Positions 39,420-51,499 of a stretch of 64,000 nucleotides of DNA are shown piece by piece. Position numbers and translations under genes: made by a program. Position 1 is the stretch's first letter; the number at the start of each line of letters is the position of its first letter. The DNA lies in the NCBI GenBank assembly GCA_011033025.1, contig WFMF01000034.1:744001-808000 (forward strand), read 5' to 3'. The stretch comes from Beroe forskalii. Taxonomy: Eukaryota > Ctenophora > Nuda > Beroida > Beroidae. The notes below the pieces were generated by a model that was given only the letters and a program-made list of their open reading frames with translations, was not told the origin of the DNA and did no database searches.

Positions 39420-41927
39420 CAGTCAAATCTGCCTCAAAAAGGGGTAAAAAGTGGACAAATTCTACACCAAGCGATTTTGCATGGATTCTATAGTTTTTTG
39501 CATGAAAAATCGATCTAACAACTTACCACACCTCTCCGGAGTGTGGAAAGTGCCGAAAAATCGATTTTTAGCTGAGGCGCAGCCGACTGATATGTAAAAA
39601 ATCGTATCTAGGCTCAGGAAGGTCGTAGAGACTTCATCTTGGGCGGAAAATGTGCGCAATGAGCATGTTTATATACAATTTTCAACAAAATTATGCCCTA
39701 AAATGCTCAGGAACGGAGTTACAGGCGAAAAACAGATTTTTTGGGCAGGCGCAAGACCTGCATAAGGCGAATTTTGTATCTCAGTCCAGGAAGGTCGTAG
39801 AGACTTCATCTTGGGCGGAAAATGTGCGCAATGGCCATGTTTATATACAATTGTTGACAAAAATATGCCCTAGAATGCTAAGGAACGGAGTAACGGGCGA
39901 AAAAACTGATTTTTTGGGCCAACGCAAGACCTGATTTAGGCGAATTTTGTATCTCAGTCCAGGAAGGTCGTAGAGACTTCATCTTGGGCGGAAAATGTGC
40001 GCAATGGCCATGTTTATATACAATTGTTCACAAAAATATGCCCTTAAATGCTAAGTAACGGGCGAAAAACTAATTTTTTGGGCCAACACAAGACCTGCAT
40101 AAGGCGAATTTTGTATCTCAGTCCAGGAAGGTTGTAGAGAGTTCATCTTGGGCGGAAAATGTGCGCAATGGCCATGTTTATTCTGTACGACTTGCTGATA
40201 AAAGAGTAAAAGGATAAACATGTGCCCTGAAATTCTCAGGAAGAAAGTAATAGGCGAAAAATGAAATTTGGCGATGGTTTGAGACGATTTTCATATAATC
40301 ACTGTCCAGTAAAAGAGACGGGTAACGGACATTTGATCTCATGACATTTCATCTCACGGCACTTTATCTTGTAATATTTCAACCCCACGCAAAGGTAAGG
40401 ATCTGGGTTAGGGTAATGGTTAGCGTATGGGTAAGAGTTAGGATTCGGGGTAAGGTTATAGGGTGATGTTTAGGGTCAGGACAGGGAGATGAAGTATCCT
40501 GACATGAAATTTCGTACACCCATAGAGACTTCCGGCTGAGCAGAAAACAATTGGAATGGTCAACTCAGGAAGTAGGAAGAGAGTACAGAAATGTGTCTAA
40601 AACGAGGTAACGATTAACCACCATAAAGGACTGGGCTTTGCCCATTGAGCCCAGTTATTAGTTAAATCCCAATCGGTGGGAATAATATTTACACAGTCTG
40701 GCTGGGTCAGACCTCCCAGTGAATCATCTAGACAAAGAGAGGTGGTGCATTATAGCCGCCTTTGGCAGATCTCTGACTTAATCTGCAGGCAAGCCTTGTC
40801 TTGCTTTGCAGTCTGATTGTTGCCACGGGCGTTGGCAGCCCGCCGGTCCAGAGGGGTCCAGGAACGGCTGGCTGCTCTCAGCTGAGGATATCCCTGGCAG
40901 TAGGGTGGCCTAAAAAACCACCCAGGAGTTCACACCCTTAGCCTAGCGTATTAGGGATAGTCTCCATGCTCAGCATGGCTGCCACCGGCCTGGCCGATTA
41001 AACCGACCCTGGCCGTTTTACTAAGACTAAGACCATACAGGACTGGAATAAATGTCTGGACCAAGATAGAAAAATCTTCTATATCAGGCCTGTTAGCTGC
41101 CAAAAATTAGTTTTTCGCCCGTTACTCCGTTCCTGAGCATTTTAGGGCATATTTTTGTCAACAATTGTATATAAACATGGCCATTGCGCACATTTTCCGC
41201 CTAAGATGAAGTTTCTACGACCTTCCTAGACTGAGATACAAAATTCTCCTTAAGCAGGTCTTGCGCCTGCCCAAAAAATCTGTTTTTCGCCCGTAACTCC
41301 ATTCCTGAGCATTTTAGGGCATATTTTTGTTGACAATTGTATATAAACATGGCCATTGCGCACATTTTCCGCCCAGGATGAAGTCTCTACGACCTTCCTG
41401 GACTGAGATACAAAATTCGCCTTATGCAGGTCTTGCGTCTGCCCGAAAAACAGTTTTTCACCCGTTACTCCATTCCTTAGCATTTTAGGGCATATTTTTG
41501 TGAACAATTGTATATAAACATGGCCATTGCGCACATTTTCCGCCCAAGATGAAGTCTCTACGACCTTCCTGGACTGAGATACAAAATTCGCCTTATGCAG
41601 GTCTTGCGCCTGCCCAAAAAATCTGTTTTTCGCCCGTAACTCCGTTCCTGAGCATTTGAGGGCATATTTTTGTTAACAATTGTCTATAAACATGCTCATT
41701 GCGCACATTTTCCGCCCAAGATGAAGTCTCTACGACCTTCCTGAGCCGAGATACGATTTTTTACATATCAGTCGGCTGTTCCTCAGCTAAAAATCGATTT
41801 TTCGGCACTTTCCACAATCCGGAGGGGTGTGGAAAGTTGTTAGATCGATTTTTCATGCAAAAAACTATAGAATCCATGCAAAATCGCTTGGTGTAGAATT
41901 TGTCCACTTTTAAATCCAATTTGACTG
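39420..41927. mobile_element. foldback element with CAGTCAAAT termini
   Basis: Inverted ends CAGTCAAAT (39420) and ATTTGACTG (to 41927), followed inward by long matching arms (GTGGACAAATTCTACACCAA, agcgattttgcatgg). Both arms carry a satellite of about 180 bp (TGGGCGGAAAATGTGCGCAA, catgtttatatacaattgtt), head to head: 39610-40200 and 41100-41740. The flank is TA on the left and TT on the right, so TA duplication with one change is possible; no 8-bp duplication is evident. The centre (40200-41095) has a TTAGGG-poor MITE-like stretch (40310-40530) and a GC-rich unique part. No transposase. Confidence 0.75.
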
Positions 41928-42075
41928 TTGTAAGTTAAGAATTCGTTAAAAATCAGAGACTGAGCTGCTGTTTTTATATATTGCATTGAAATTATTTAAT
42001 TTTAGGTAAGGTTGAAAAAGAACGGGCTGGATAGCGAGCGGTTTCTAAATTGTAGGTTAACTTATCATTTTAATA

Positions 42076-42227
42076 GGGGCAGTTCGAACTCCTACGTGTG
42101 CATGTTGATGTTGTACAATGCGCGGCTTAAGTTTGCGCGGCGTATAACAATAAATTTTATTGTTATACGCCGCGCAAACTTAAGCTGCGCAGACAAAAGA
42201 CGCGCAAAATTCCGTTCGAACTACCCC
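42076..42227. mobile_element. palindromic MITE, 152 bp
   Basis: Ends GGGGCAGTTCGAAC and GTTCGAACTACCCC. The core is a near-perfect hairpin of two arms of about 35 bp (TTTGCGCGGCGTATAACAAT and complement) one base apart at 42155. Confidence 0.8.
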
Positions 42228-42874
42228 TGTACGAATCAAAAGTAATGCATGTGATTTTTTCCATATTATTTTGCTTTATATCAATTATCACAAACAAATT
42301 TAAGAAAATCGGATAAGTATGTGCTTTTAGCAGCTGCAAGGTTCATCATTATCATATGCACGTATCAGTATCACTGCCACCAGGCCAAATAGTCTTGGTT
42401 ACTTTGTTGTTGTACTTGTTGCCCTAACTCTACATTGCTACACAAGTTAGATAATAGATCTGCGGTGAACGTTTGAACTGCAGCAGTTTTGTGTGCGCGG
42501 CGTGAATTACAGTTTAACTTTAAGACATGAATTGCGTATCGGTGTATAGGTTGCCAGGCTTTGAGTTGCCTGGCCCCCCTGCGCGCGGACAACGTCTGGC
42601 AATATAATAATATATACTTATAGGTACAGTGCACAGTAATTGGTAATCTTTTACCTTATGCCGCGCGCACAAAACTGTAGTTCGAACTGCAACTGTTATG
42701 TTTTTGTTAGTACGTGTTCAGTCTTGCTGAGAATTTTCATGTCAGTACCCGCTCTTTGTGAGTTTTGACACAACCTTTGTTTATCAAAGTTTTGTTAAAT
42801 TAAACTTAATTGTTTTGAATTAACGTAACTTTCTTTTTAATGAAAACAGCTGAAATTAAAAATCATGTGCCATA

Positions 42875-42968
42875 TTGTCAGACGTTGTCTGACCGGGACC
42901 CCTTCGCCTTCATCGGGCGCGCGCGCGTCCGCCGAAGGCTAAAATAATGGTCAGACAACGTCTGACAA
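42875..42968. mobile_element. MITE, 94 bp, 8-bp TSD GTGCCATA
   Basis: Ends TTGTCAGACG and CGTCTGACAA; GTGCCATA at 42867-42874 and 42969-42976. The interior has a CCTTCGCC...CGAAGG stem and CG-rich loop. Confidence 0.88.
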
Positions 42969-43143
42969 GTGCCATATAGCATATAGGTGTCTCAACTAGT
43001 CAACTCTGGTGTGCGCGGCGCACCCCGCCCGTCACGCAGTGCGAGTTAAAGAAACACGTATACCCTTTTTGCGTTGCGCGGCGTGCTCTCCATAAGGAAG
43101 CGCCGCGTGCGAACGCACACCTAAGCGGGCTTCCGGCTTAGGA

Positions 43144-43222
43144 TTGTCAGATGTTGCCTTCGGCAGTGATCGCGCGCGCCCGCCGAAGGCGTAGGTGTCA
43201 GACAAGTGACAACGTCTGACAT
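43144..43222. mobile_element. MITE, 79 bp, same family, 8-bp TSD GCTTAGGA
   Basis: Ends TTGTCAGATG and CGTCTGACAT; GCTTAGGA at 43136-43143 and 43223-43230. Confidence 0.85.
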
Positions 43223-43262
43223 GCTTAGGATTCTTAAGCCTGCATAGGTGTGTGTACGCGCC

Positions 43263-43369
43263 TTGTAGGATGTTACCCACGCGCGCGGCGCAACGTTCCA
43301 CATTTGGACGTCACTTTGCGCTCTCCAGCCATCCAGTCAGAAGAAATAGACGGGCAACGTCCGTCGAAT
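43263..43369 (-). mobile_element. MITE related to 23802-23904, inverted
   Basis: TAGGATGTTACCC through CAACGTCCGTCGA matches the copy-2 MITE in reverse complement. No target duplication was found. Confidence 0.65.
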
Positions 43370-44010
43370 CTCCTTCAGGAATGAAGAATCCCACAAACTG
43401 TAACACATTACTTTCACTTTATCACAATATGTGTTGTATTGTGAATTTAATAGTTAATTTGAAATTTCGTGCAACGTTGCTCTGTCACAGATATATGGTG
43501 GTCAGATTTCAAGTTGACAGCATTTTCAAAGTTTCAGATCACTGGTCCACTGGCCACTTTCAATTTTTACTGATGGTATCAAAGACAATCTCATCATGAT
43601 ATTAATCAGGATATTTATTGATTATTGCAATTTTGCAATTTTGTAAATAGTGCTACTATACTGTTACCTGATCAACAATCTGAGGCACCTGCATCGTTAC
43701 GTGTCGATCAAATGAACTGATCAAATGAAAATGGCACACAATCGCGCTTGCTTGCTTTTTTGTGCAGATGTCTTCATGAAAGTGTATTGTGTGTGTTTTT
43801 CATTTGATCAATCCATTTGATCGACGCAGAATGATGAAACCACCTGATTATAGTATCATGAGACTCACATTTTCAAGCTTGACTTTAGCACATTATTTTT
43901 TACCATTCCAATTTCAGTTTTCATAACAACCAAAGACATCAATGATCATGTGTTGACAATCATTCCCCAGATTAGTGGTAGGTTTATGCAGGAAATAAGA
44001 TCAACATAAT
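43370..44010. other. upstream region of PEX14-like gene
   Basis: AT-rich, with two ATTTGATC-type direct repeats (about 43708-43812). TTCCCCAG at 43970 could be the acceptor of a 5' UTR intron, which would place the start codon in the exon after it. No coding exon was recognised. Confidence 0.4.
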
Positions 44011-44874
44011 ATGGCCAAAGAAAATCTTGTGCTTGCTGCCTCCTCATTTCTCTCATCTCCTTCAATTAGAAAGTATCCTGATGAAGTGAAGCACAAATTT
44101 TTGTTGCAAAAGGGATTAAATCCTGATGAAATTAAAAAAGCTTTTGCTAATATGTGCAAGGCAACTCCCTCTAAATTACAAAAGAAAGAAATTTCTGTAA
44201 TGATGGATCAATGTTTACATGAAGATGGTCATGTCAAAAACAAGTTGATACCATCAAGACCATCAGTACCCATTGTTATTATTGCTGCAATTTCAAGTGC
44301 TACTTTTGGAATCGTAGTGTATATATTAAGATTAATGAAATGGTATTGTTGGCCTTGGATAATGTACCATTGGAATAGTATGAGAGGCACTAGATACAAA
44401 GTCCCATCTTCTGAGACAAAATGTGTGGGGGATGAAGATACAGTACTCCAGATAGATGATTTAAAAAAACAGATAGCATCAATTGAGTCAGGTCTTCATC
44501 ATCAGAGGAACCAACTTAGTCAAATGTCTTCTGACAGTACTACAGCTATTGAAGAATTGAAAAAGGACATAATTTCATTAAGGAAGATGGTTTTATCTAA
44601 GGATTCATTTCCACTTCCAGGAAAATCGGCAATACCATCCTGGCAGATTAGGAAGCCAAATACCAATAAGAATGATACAAATTTGGCTGAAAGTAGCTAT
44701 AACTCTGAAACTCAGCATACTGTCAAAACTGTTGAAAGTTTTGAGGAAATATCACCACCTAATAGTACAACTGAAGTCACTAATAATATTGAGCCTGATA
44801 TGTCTTTAGATACAAGTTCATCTAATGATAGCAATGCTGAATTTAGTAATGAAATTGGGGATGGGAAAAATTAA
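44011..44874 (+). CDS. PEX14: PEX14-like peroxisomal membrane docking protein
   Basis: 287 residues in one exon. Pex14 docks the cargo receptors Pex5/Pex7 at the peroxisomal membrane. Residues about 4-48 form the Pex5-binding helical domain: NLVLAASSFLSSPSI, then KHKFLLQKGLNPDEIKKAF, the family signature. A hydrophobic segment (SVPIVIIAAISSATFGIVVY, residues 85-104) is the membrane span, followed by an aromatic stretch WYCWPW. Residues about 146-195 (IDDLKKQIASIESGLHHQRN onward) look like the family coiled coil. The C-terminus is Ser/Asn/Glu-rich. Length is somewhat below vertebrate PEX14 (about 375). The first ATG is used: it starts the conserved domain. No intron and A/T-rich codons, unlike the neighbouring USP9X-like gene. 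It is intact. Confidence 0.88.
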   Translation: MAKENLVLAASSFLSSPSIRKYPDEVKHKFLLQKGLNPDEIKKAFANMCKATPSKLQKKEISVMMDQCLHEDGHVKNKLIPSRPSVPIVIIAAISSATFGIVVYILRLMKWYCWPWIMYHWNSMRGTRYKVPSSETKCVGDEDTVLQIDDLKKQIASIESGLHHQRNQLSQMSSDSTTAIEELKKDIISLRKMVLSKDSFPLPGKSAIPSWQIRKPNTNKNDTNLAESSYNSETQHTVKTVESFEEISPPNSTTEVTNNIEPDMSLDTSSSNDSNAEFSNEIGDGKN

Positions 44875-45271
44875 TATATCTTGATTAATTTTTAAACCCA
44901 TTGGTAATTACTTTCTTTTGTAAAGTTTCAGATTTTTAATAAGCAGACTTTTGATAGTCCTTTATTCATATCAAAAATTTTATATAGTTTAACATGCTTT
45001 GACTTTATAATTTATTGGATGCTTTGAAAATGATTGTTCATATTATACTTATCCTTCACTTGCTCTTGTATTTCTCTTTGAACTATTATCAACCCACTCA
45101 TCAGTCTCAATTGGGGTGAAAACTATTCTAAAGTTAATACTTTTTAATGAGTTCATCATTCTCAATATTTGTGCAACCAGTACTTCAACTTATATGGGTG
45201 CTGAGTTTCTTTTCTTTATGAATTAATTATATTCCCTTCCTTAGGTTGCATGTGGTTGAAATTAATCAGTC

Positions 45272-45349
45272 ATGGAGTCCATACTTGATGACATAGATGC
45301 TATGATTGGTGAACTAGATGATCTGAATTTCAGTTCAAATGAAGAAAAT
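45272..45349 (+). CDS. unknown acidic protein, first coding exon
   Basis: Starts ATG, 26 codons, MESILDDIDAMIGELDDLNF then SSNEEN, donor AAT|GTATGT. The DDIDAMIGELDDL stretch looks like an LD (talin/paxillin-type) helix. Confidence 0.6.
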
Positions 45350-45516
45350 GTATGTTACAAAGTATTCCATGAAATTATGATTATTATTTGTGTGATATGA
45401 GTCAGTTTATTAAATTTCAATAAAATATTGTTCATTGTTGGTTAGGTTCTATGAAAAGATGCTTGCAATTACCATTTCAATCATAATTTAAATTGTCCTT
45501 GATTGAAATTGTTCAG

Positions 45517-45562
45517 GAATCAAAGAAAGATCCTGACACCCTCAACATCAAAGATGATTTAG
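45517..45562 (+). CDS. unknown acidic protein, exon 2
   Basis: Acceptor TTGTTCAG, ESKKDPDTLNIKDDL, phase 0 to 1, donor TTAG|GTATGT. Confidence 0.6.
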
Positions 45563-45698
45563 GTATGTACAAGGCATTGTGCAATTATGGTTTGAATTAC
45601 CCAAATGATCTGAGAATTGGAGTAACTTAATTTTGTTGCTAGACTATTTAAGGATTTTGATTTCTGCATTATTTTCTTATCCATCCTTGTTCTCACAG

Positions 45699-45794
45699 GC
45701 ACTAGCAATGGTGGACAAGGATTTACAGACCTCATTAATGAACTGGCTGCATTTAATCCTACCCCAGTATCCAAAGATGCCACACTCAAGAAAG
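45699..45794 (+). CDS. unknown acidic protein, exon 3
   Basis: Acceptor TCTCACAG, TSNGGQGFTDLINELAAFNP then TPVSKDATLKK, phase 1 to 1, donor AAAG|GTAGGT. GFTDLINELAAF recalls the N-terminus of the MRL adaptors (Mig-10/RIAM/lamellipodin), which is a guess. No further exon was found to the right. Confidence 0.55.
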
Positions 45795-48700
45795 GTAGGT
45801 TTTTGCTCCACCTCATATTAATCATTTACTTCCTGAGGAAATGTATCATTGGTAAAAGTTAGTTGTATTCCCTGGGGATTCCCACATTTTCTTCCTCCTG
45901 GTAACTTTATAAGCTAACAGACATTCTGCATGGAGTGGTACCTACTCATGCTTTAGGTTCACATTAAACTTTCAAACTCCATTCCATCCTGTTGAAGTTT
46001 GCTGTACAAGAAGTGTGCTTTAAGTAGACCAAAAGCTTGTGATAATGAAGCAACTAGTTCATTTTAAACAGAAAAGTATGTAAATTGAGAAGACTGAAAC
46101 ATGTACATTTCATAAGGAACTCCCTACATTGAATGTAATATCTACATACATAAGTATACTCATGGGAACCTTGCTTAGCCAAGATAATTACGTTTCAACC
46201 TTGCATATTAAATCAATGTACATTTCCATCTAACAAGGAGGGGTCTCCAGACTGAATTAAATTACGCATGAATGTAACATCTCCTCCAGGTCCATTAATT
46301 TTAAATTGAATTTACTGTGGCTGAGCATACAGCTGCAATGCATATTCCACCAGCCAGTTAATGAAGTACTTTCACTACATTTGATGAGCAATTTCAAATT
46401 AAATATCAGCCATTTATATACACCATATTGTGCAATTGAGTTCAAGCTTACTTTTCAACTTCGTCTCCAAGAGACTCTGCAAAGTATGATCTGTTTAATA
46501 TAACAATTACACACTGCCAAGTCAATGTGGATGTAATTTATGAATTTTTACACACTGACGTTGTGCAGTTGAAGGGTTTAACATTCAGCCATATATCACG
46601 CACATTTGTTTATATGTATACGCCAAAGAAGAGGAGGAAGTGACATCATACTGATGGTTTGAAGTGACCAATTGACAACTTCACTCCGCCTAGTGGTCTA
46701 ACACTGCATTATATCCCATAGCTATTTTGGAGCCTGAGTGTCCAGCACTACCTGTCATACAATACACATACTGATGTGTGTTAAACAATGTAAACAAGCC
46801 TCCTTCTGGAGGTTGACAATCAGAACTTCAGTATACACCAGAATTACTGTATTACAGGAAATTGAGTTTACATTTGATTAAGCACTGATGCCTTAAAAAG
46901 GGCCTATTTTCATGAAATGTTTGCTCATTTTTCTTAAATTGTCATTTCCTGTAATATTTAATCTCCTGCAATATATGATAAGCTATGTGTCATGGAATAT
47001 ATTCGTGTCATGTGAAGACTGAGACAAACATGCACCTGGTGTAAAAATGATCCGATGGTGCTGATTTTATGTAATCCAGAAATCAAAAATTAGCTTGAAA
47101 TTTACATTAAATTGGCAATGATATTAATAATTATCGATGGCGTATTTAACACAGGCCAATCATCACGCAAGTTGACTGTTAACTCGCACGTTCAATGGTC
47201 TGAATCATGAGGATTTTAGGATCCTAATTCCTACAGCCCAGTAAGCCTACACACCTCCGATATTAACTACTTTTCCAGTTCATTTCGTGCGTCATTTCTC
47301 GAGTTATGTGCGATGTGAGCCAATCACTAGAGTTCGTAGTCTGGTGGAGAATTTTACACAAATGACTGTTTCATAGTTACTGGGTAGTGGGTACGTCATT
47401 GTAGTGAACTCCTAGATGGGAAGGCCAATTGTTCTTCAATTTAACCCATTTAGAGATGTTTGCGCCCATATATTCAGGTTGGACCGAGTTACTTTGAACT
47501 CGCTCCAGGTTGGGATGTATAATAAATATCACAAATTTACTAAAAATGTTTAATCAATCTCTGTGTAACCTGTTGGTTGAGTAGCTAAGAGTTGAGTACA
47601 TCACGTTTACTTTTATCAAATGCTGGCACAACCATGAAATGATAATAGAAATATGTTCAGTATAGAATAACAGAATTGGGAACATCCATAAAGTTGTTTC
47701 ACTCATAAGCTTTCAATGGGTGCAATCTTTCGATAATTTATCAGATCATTATAGACCTTTCAGCACAGAAACCACAAAAGTCAATCCTGACAGCAGTGCA
47801 ATATATTGCTTTATTGGGAGTTTAGGGGCGATTTGTCACCCTGAACTACTTATATGCAATCAATATGGTGCGATATATATGGATTGTTCTGATTGGATGA
47901 TTCTGTAGTTTCTTGGGTTGTGATTGGTTAGAATCTGAACAACATGCACTTTGCTGAGCAACGTTTTAATGCAGATCATGTGAATTTGCATTCGTGATTT
48001 ATATAAATTATGCAGCATAAATTACCTCTAACTTTGAAAAAGCTGTGTGCAAAAATAGGCGGTTCAACGTCACCAACCTCATACATTACGCTATGATATA
48101 ATGACGAGATCTCAGCCGCCTTTTTCTTACGAGGGCATTTTATGTGTGCATGCACATAAATTCATCTGTTATCCTGGAGTTAAGACGTACTGTAGAATGT
48201 AAATCACAGTTTATAAGCTCTGGTTTTAAGTTGGGATTCGTTGGAATTGAGTGAGGCGGTTAGGCTGGAAAGGATGTACAGAACCCGAACAGATAAAAAG
48301 TTTTCGGAAATTTAATTTAAATCTGATGATGAATATCCTAAGAACAATTGTTGATTGAAATTTTTCAATTCAAATTACATTTATGTGATTCTTAAATGAC
48401 GGTCATGTGATTCTTACTGATCAGCGGTCATTGTCCCATCATAATTCCTACAATAGTATCAGTATACCTTTGCAGGAACATAACAATGTACACAACAATG
48501 TACACAGATGTCAGCTATAATTAAATACTTAGTACACTCAAATCATTGATCACGAACAAAGTATGGTAAAGGAGGTTGCAAATAACGTTATGTTCATAGT
48601 CCAAAGAGGTAGGATTCGCCATGACGTAAAGTAATTCCGCCTCTTCATTGCACAGGCTTACACCGATGCTTAGTAGAAGAAAACGCGCAAATGTACAAAA

Positions 48701-49290
48701 TGTATAAAACACGCCAATGTATAAAACACACAAATGTTACAATGTACATGAAACAAAAGTAAAAATAACACAAAATTAAAAACACTGAAATTTTTACGAA
48801 AAACACAAATGCTAGGGAGTGTAAAATACAAATTGACGCGTGTACAAAATACATTTAGCAGTGTACACCCGTTAGAAATACAGCTCACACTCATTACACA
48901 CTCTAGAAATACGTCGTATATTTGTGTATTACGTTATTATGTATCGGCCGTGTTTCATTAGTCAGGCATAATTGGGATCTGGTTGTGATGTAAACGGAGA
49001 GTGTGTAATGTGTATCAATGAAGGAATGAAGGTAAGTTTTTTGCATATAATAGAGAAACTCGCCTCATAGGTCCAGGTTTACCGGACGTTTAGACATTTT
49101 CCTTGGTTATGAGACACTCTTATTTCGAGTCAAGGTAAGATACTAGCGAATGCATGGGTTTATATTTCTCTCTTCATAATAATCCCCGGGTGCAAAAGTG
49201 CTGCGATTTGATGGATCAAATCGCAGCACTAAATTGCACTGTGGATTGTTGGTCAAAACAGGAATAGTACCGAAGTTGGCTCTGATTCTG
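45795..49290. other. no recognised exon
   Basis: AT-rich, with short open frames lacking homology. It could be a long intron of the gene starting at 45272. A perfect 15-bp hairpin lies at 49197-49230 (AGTGCTGCGATTTGA and complement). Confidence 0.5.
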
Positions 49291-49515
49291 TGACACCAGT
49301 GCCCAGTTTGCTTTGACAGCAGTGTCCAGTTAATCTGACTCTTAAGTTTGACCTAAGTTTCTTCTGAAACCAGTTTAATCTGACATCAGTTTGCTCTGAC
49401 ACCAGTTCAATCTGACACCAGTTTGCTCTGACACCAGTTTAATCTGACATCAGTTCACTCTGGCACCATTTTACAAGAACCCTGTTTGCTCTGACACCAG
49501 TTTAATTTAAAGGAA
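49290..49515. repeat. about 21-bp tandem repeat
   Basis: TCTGACACCAGTTT(A/G)(A/C)(A/T)C units, at least ten, degenerate. Confidence 0.8.
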
Positions 49516-49724
49516 GGCCCACAGCTTTCTATGTAATGAAATGAATTAGAGTAGTATTCATTTCCAATTTACGGGTGGAATGGAACTCTTAAGTGCGAGT
49601 AGTAACGCTACTGTAATCAAGTTCGCTAAATATAGCGGGTTACCTAATGATTTCGCGAAATTAAATGTCTTAGTTCTCTCTCAGTGCAATTAGCAAATCT
49701 GACTTTCGGTTTAAAAGATCAAAA

Positions 49725-51480
49725 CCTAAAACAGTGATCCATGCCGGTCTTCATTTCTGAGGCACCCAAGATCCGAAATCGAAAAGCTTTGACCGATTTG
49801 GATGAAAATTTGCAGGCCATCCATGGACAACATGAGAAAGACATATCATACTTCAGAATCCCGAAATCAGCCATTTTCTGTCTGTTATGGGGTTAAATTG
49901 CGTTTTGGCTTAAAAACTGCCTTTTTTCGCCCCTTATTGGGCGTAGATGTCTCATGGTGGTCAAATAGAAGTGTATCTGGTCATAAATTATGCCTGAAAC
50001 CAATGAACCAATAATATTCGCCAGTTTTTGTTTTCCTGTAAAACCAAAAACTTATTTTACCTCTCAAACAGTGATTCAAGGCCGGTCACATCTCTGAGGC
50101 ACCTTAAGATCCGAAATCGAAAAGCTTTTGGCCCCATTGAGCTGAAAATTTGCACGCCATCCATGGACAACCTAGAAAGACATACCATACTTCAGAATCC
50201 CGAAATCAGCCATTTTCTGTCTGTTGTGGGGTTAAAATCGCGTTTTTGGCTTAAAAACTGCCTTTTTTTCGCCCCTTATTGGGCGTAGATGTCCCCATGG
50301 GTGGTCAAATAGAAGTGTATCTGGTCATAAACTGCGCCTGAAACCACGAAAACTAATGTGATATTCGCCAGTTTTGTTTTCCTGTAAAACCAAAAAACAC
50401 TATTTTTACCTCTCAAAACAGTGATCCAGGGCGGTTCATTTCTGAGGCACCCAAGATCCGAAATCGAGCTTTGGCCGATTGAGCTGAAAAATTTGCACGC
50501 CATCTATGGACAAGACCTAAGAAAAGACATAACATACTTCAGAAATCCGAAAATCAGCCATTTTCTGTCTGTTAAGGGGGTTAAATTGCGTTTTCAAGCT
50601 TAAAACTGCCTTTTTCGCCCCTTATTGGGCGTAGATGCTCTGTGTGGTGAAATAGAAGTGTATCTGGTCATAAATATGCGCCTGAACATGACCAATATTC
50701 GCCAGTTTTCTTTGTTTCCTGTAAAATCCAAAAAACCCTATTTTTACCTCTCAAAACAGTGATCCAGGGTGGTCTTCATTTCAGAGGCACCCAAGATCGA
50801 AATGAAAAAACTTTGGGCCCATTGACTGAAATTTGCACCCAAAACATGGACGCCCAAAAAAGCTAAAAATCTAAACCAAATAAGCATTTTCTGACTGTTA
50901 TGGGGTTAAAATCCTTTTTGTTAAAAACTACCTTTTTTGCCCTTATTGGGCTGATTACTCAGTTCAAATGAAAATGTTCTTCATAAATTATTCCTGAAAC
51001 CACTGAACAATGAATTTCCCAGTTTTCCTTTTTTTCTTTAAATCCCGAAACCCCATTTTCCTCTCAAAAAAGTGATCCGGTGGTCTTCATTTTTGAGGCA
51101 CCCAAGATCCGGAAATCAAAAATTTGGCGATTGAGTAAAATTTCCCAAACCATGGACGACCAAGAAGACATTTTCATCTTCAGAATCCAAATCCCCCTTT
51201 TTTCTGTTATGGGCGTAAATCGCTTTTGGCAAAACTGCCTTTTCCTTTTGGCTAGATTTCATGGTGGTCAAATAAAGTATCTGGTCATAAAATGCCCTGA
51301 AACCACGCCCAAAGATATTCGCCAGTTTTCCTTTTTTCTCCCTTAAAAAAAAAAACCCATTTTATCTCAAAAAATGATCCAGGGCGGTCTTCTTTTAAAA
51401 GGGAAAAATCCGAAATCAAAAGCTTTTCCCCATTTGGGGCCCGGAAATTTGGGAAAAAAAAATTTTTTTTTTGCGGAAAA
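49725..51480. repeat. about 340-bp satellite, five to six units, decaying rightwards
   Basis: Units begin CAGTGATCC(A)-GG(T)CGGTC near 49732, 50070, 50419, 50757, 51070 and 51373. Spacing shrinks from about 340 to 300, bases drop out and homopolymers grow. The array ends in A/T/C/G runs at about 51455-51500. Confidence 0.85.
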
Positions 51481-51499
51481 ACCCGACCCGGGGGGTCCT

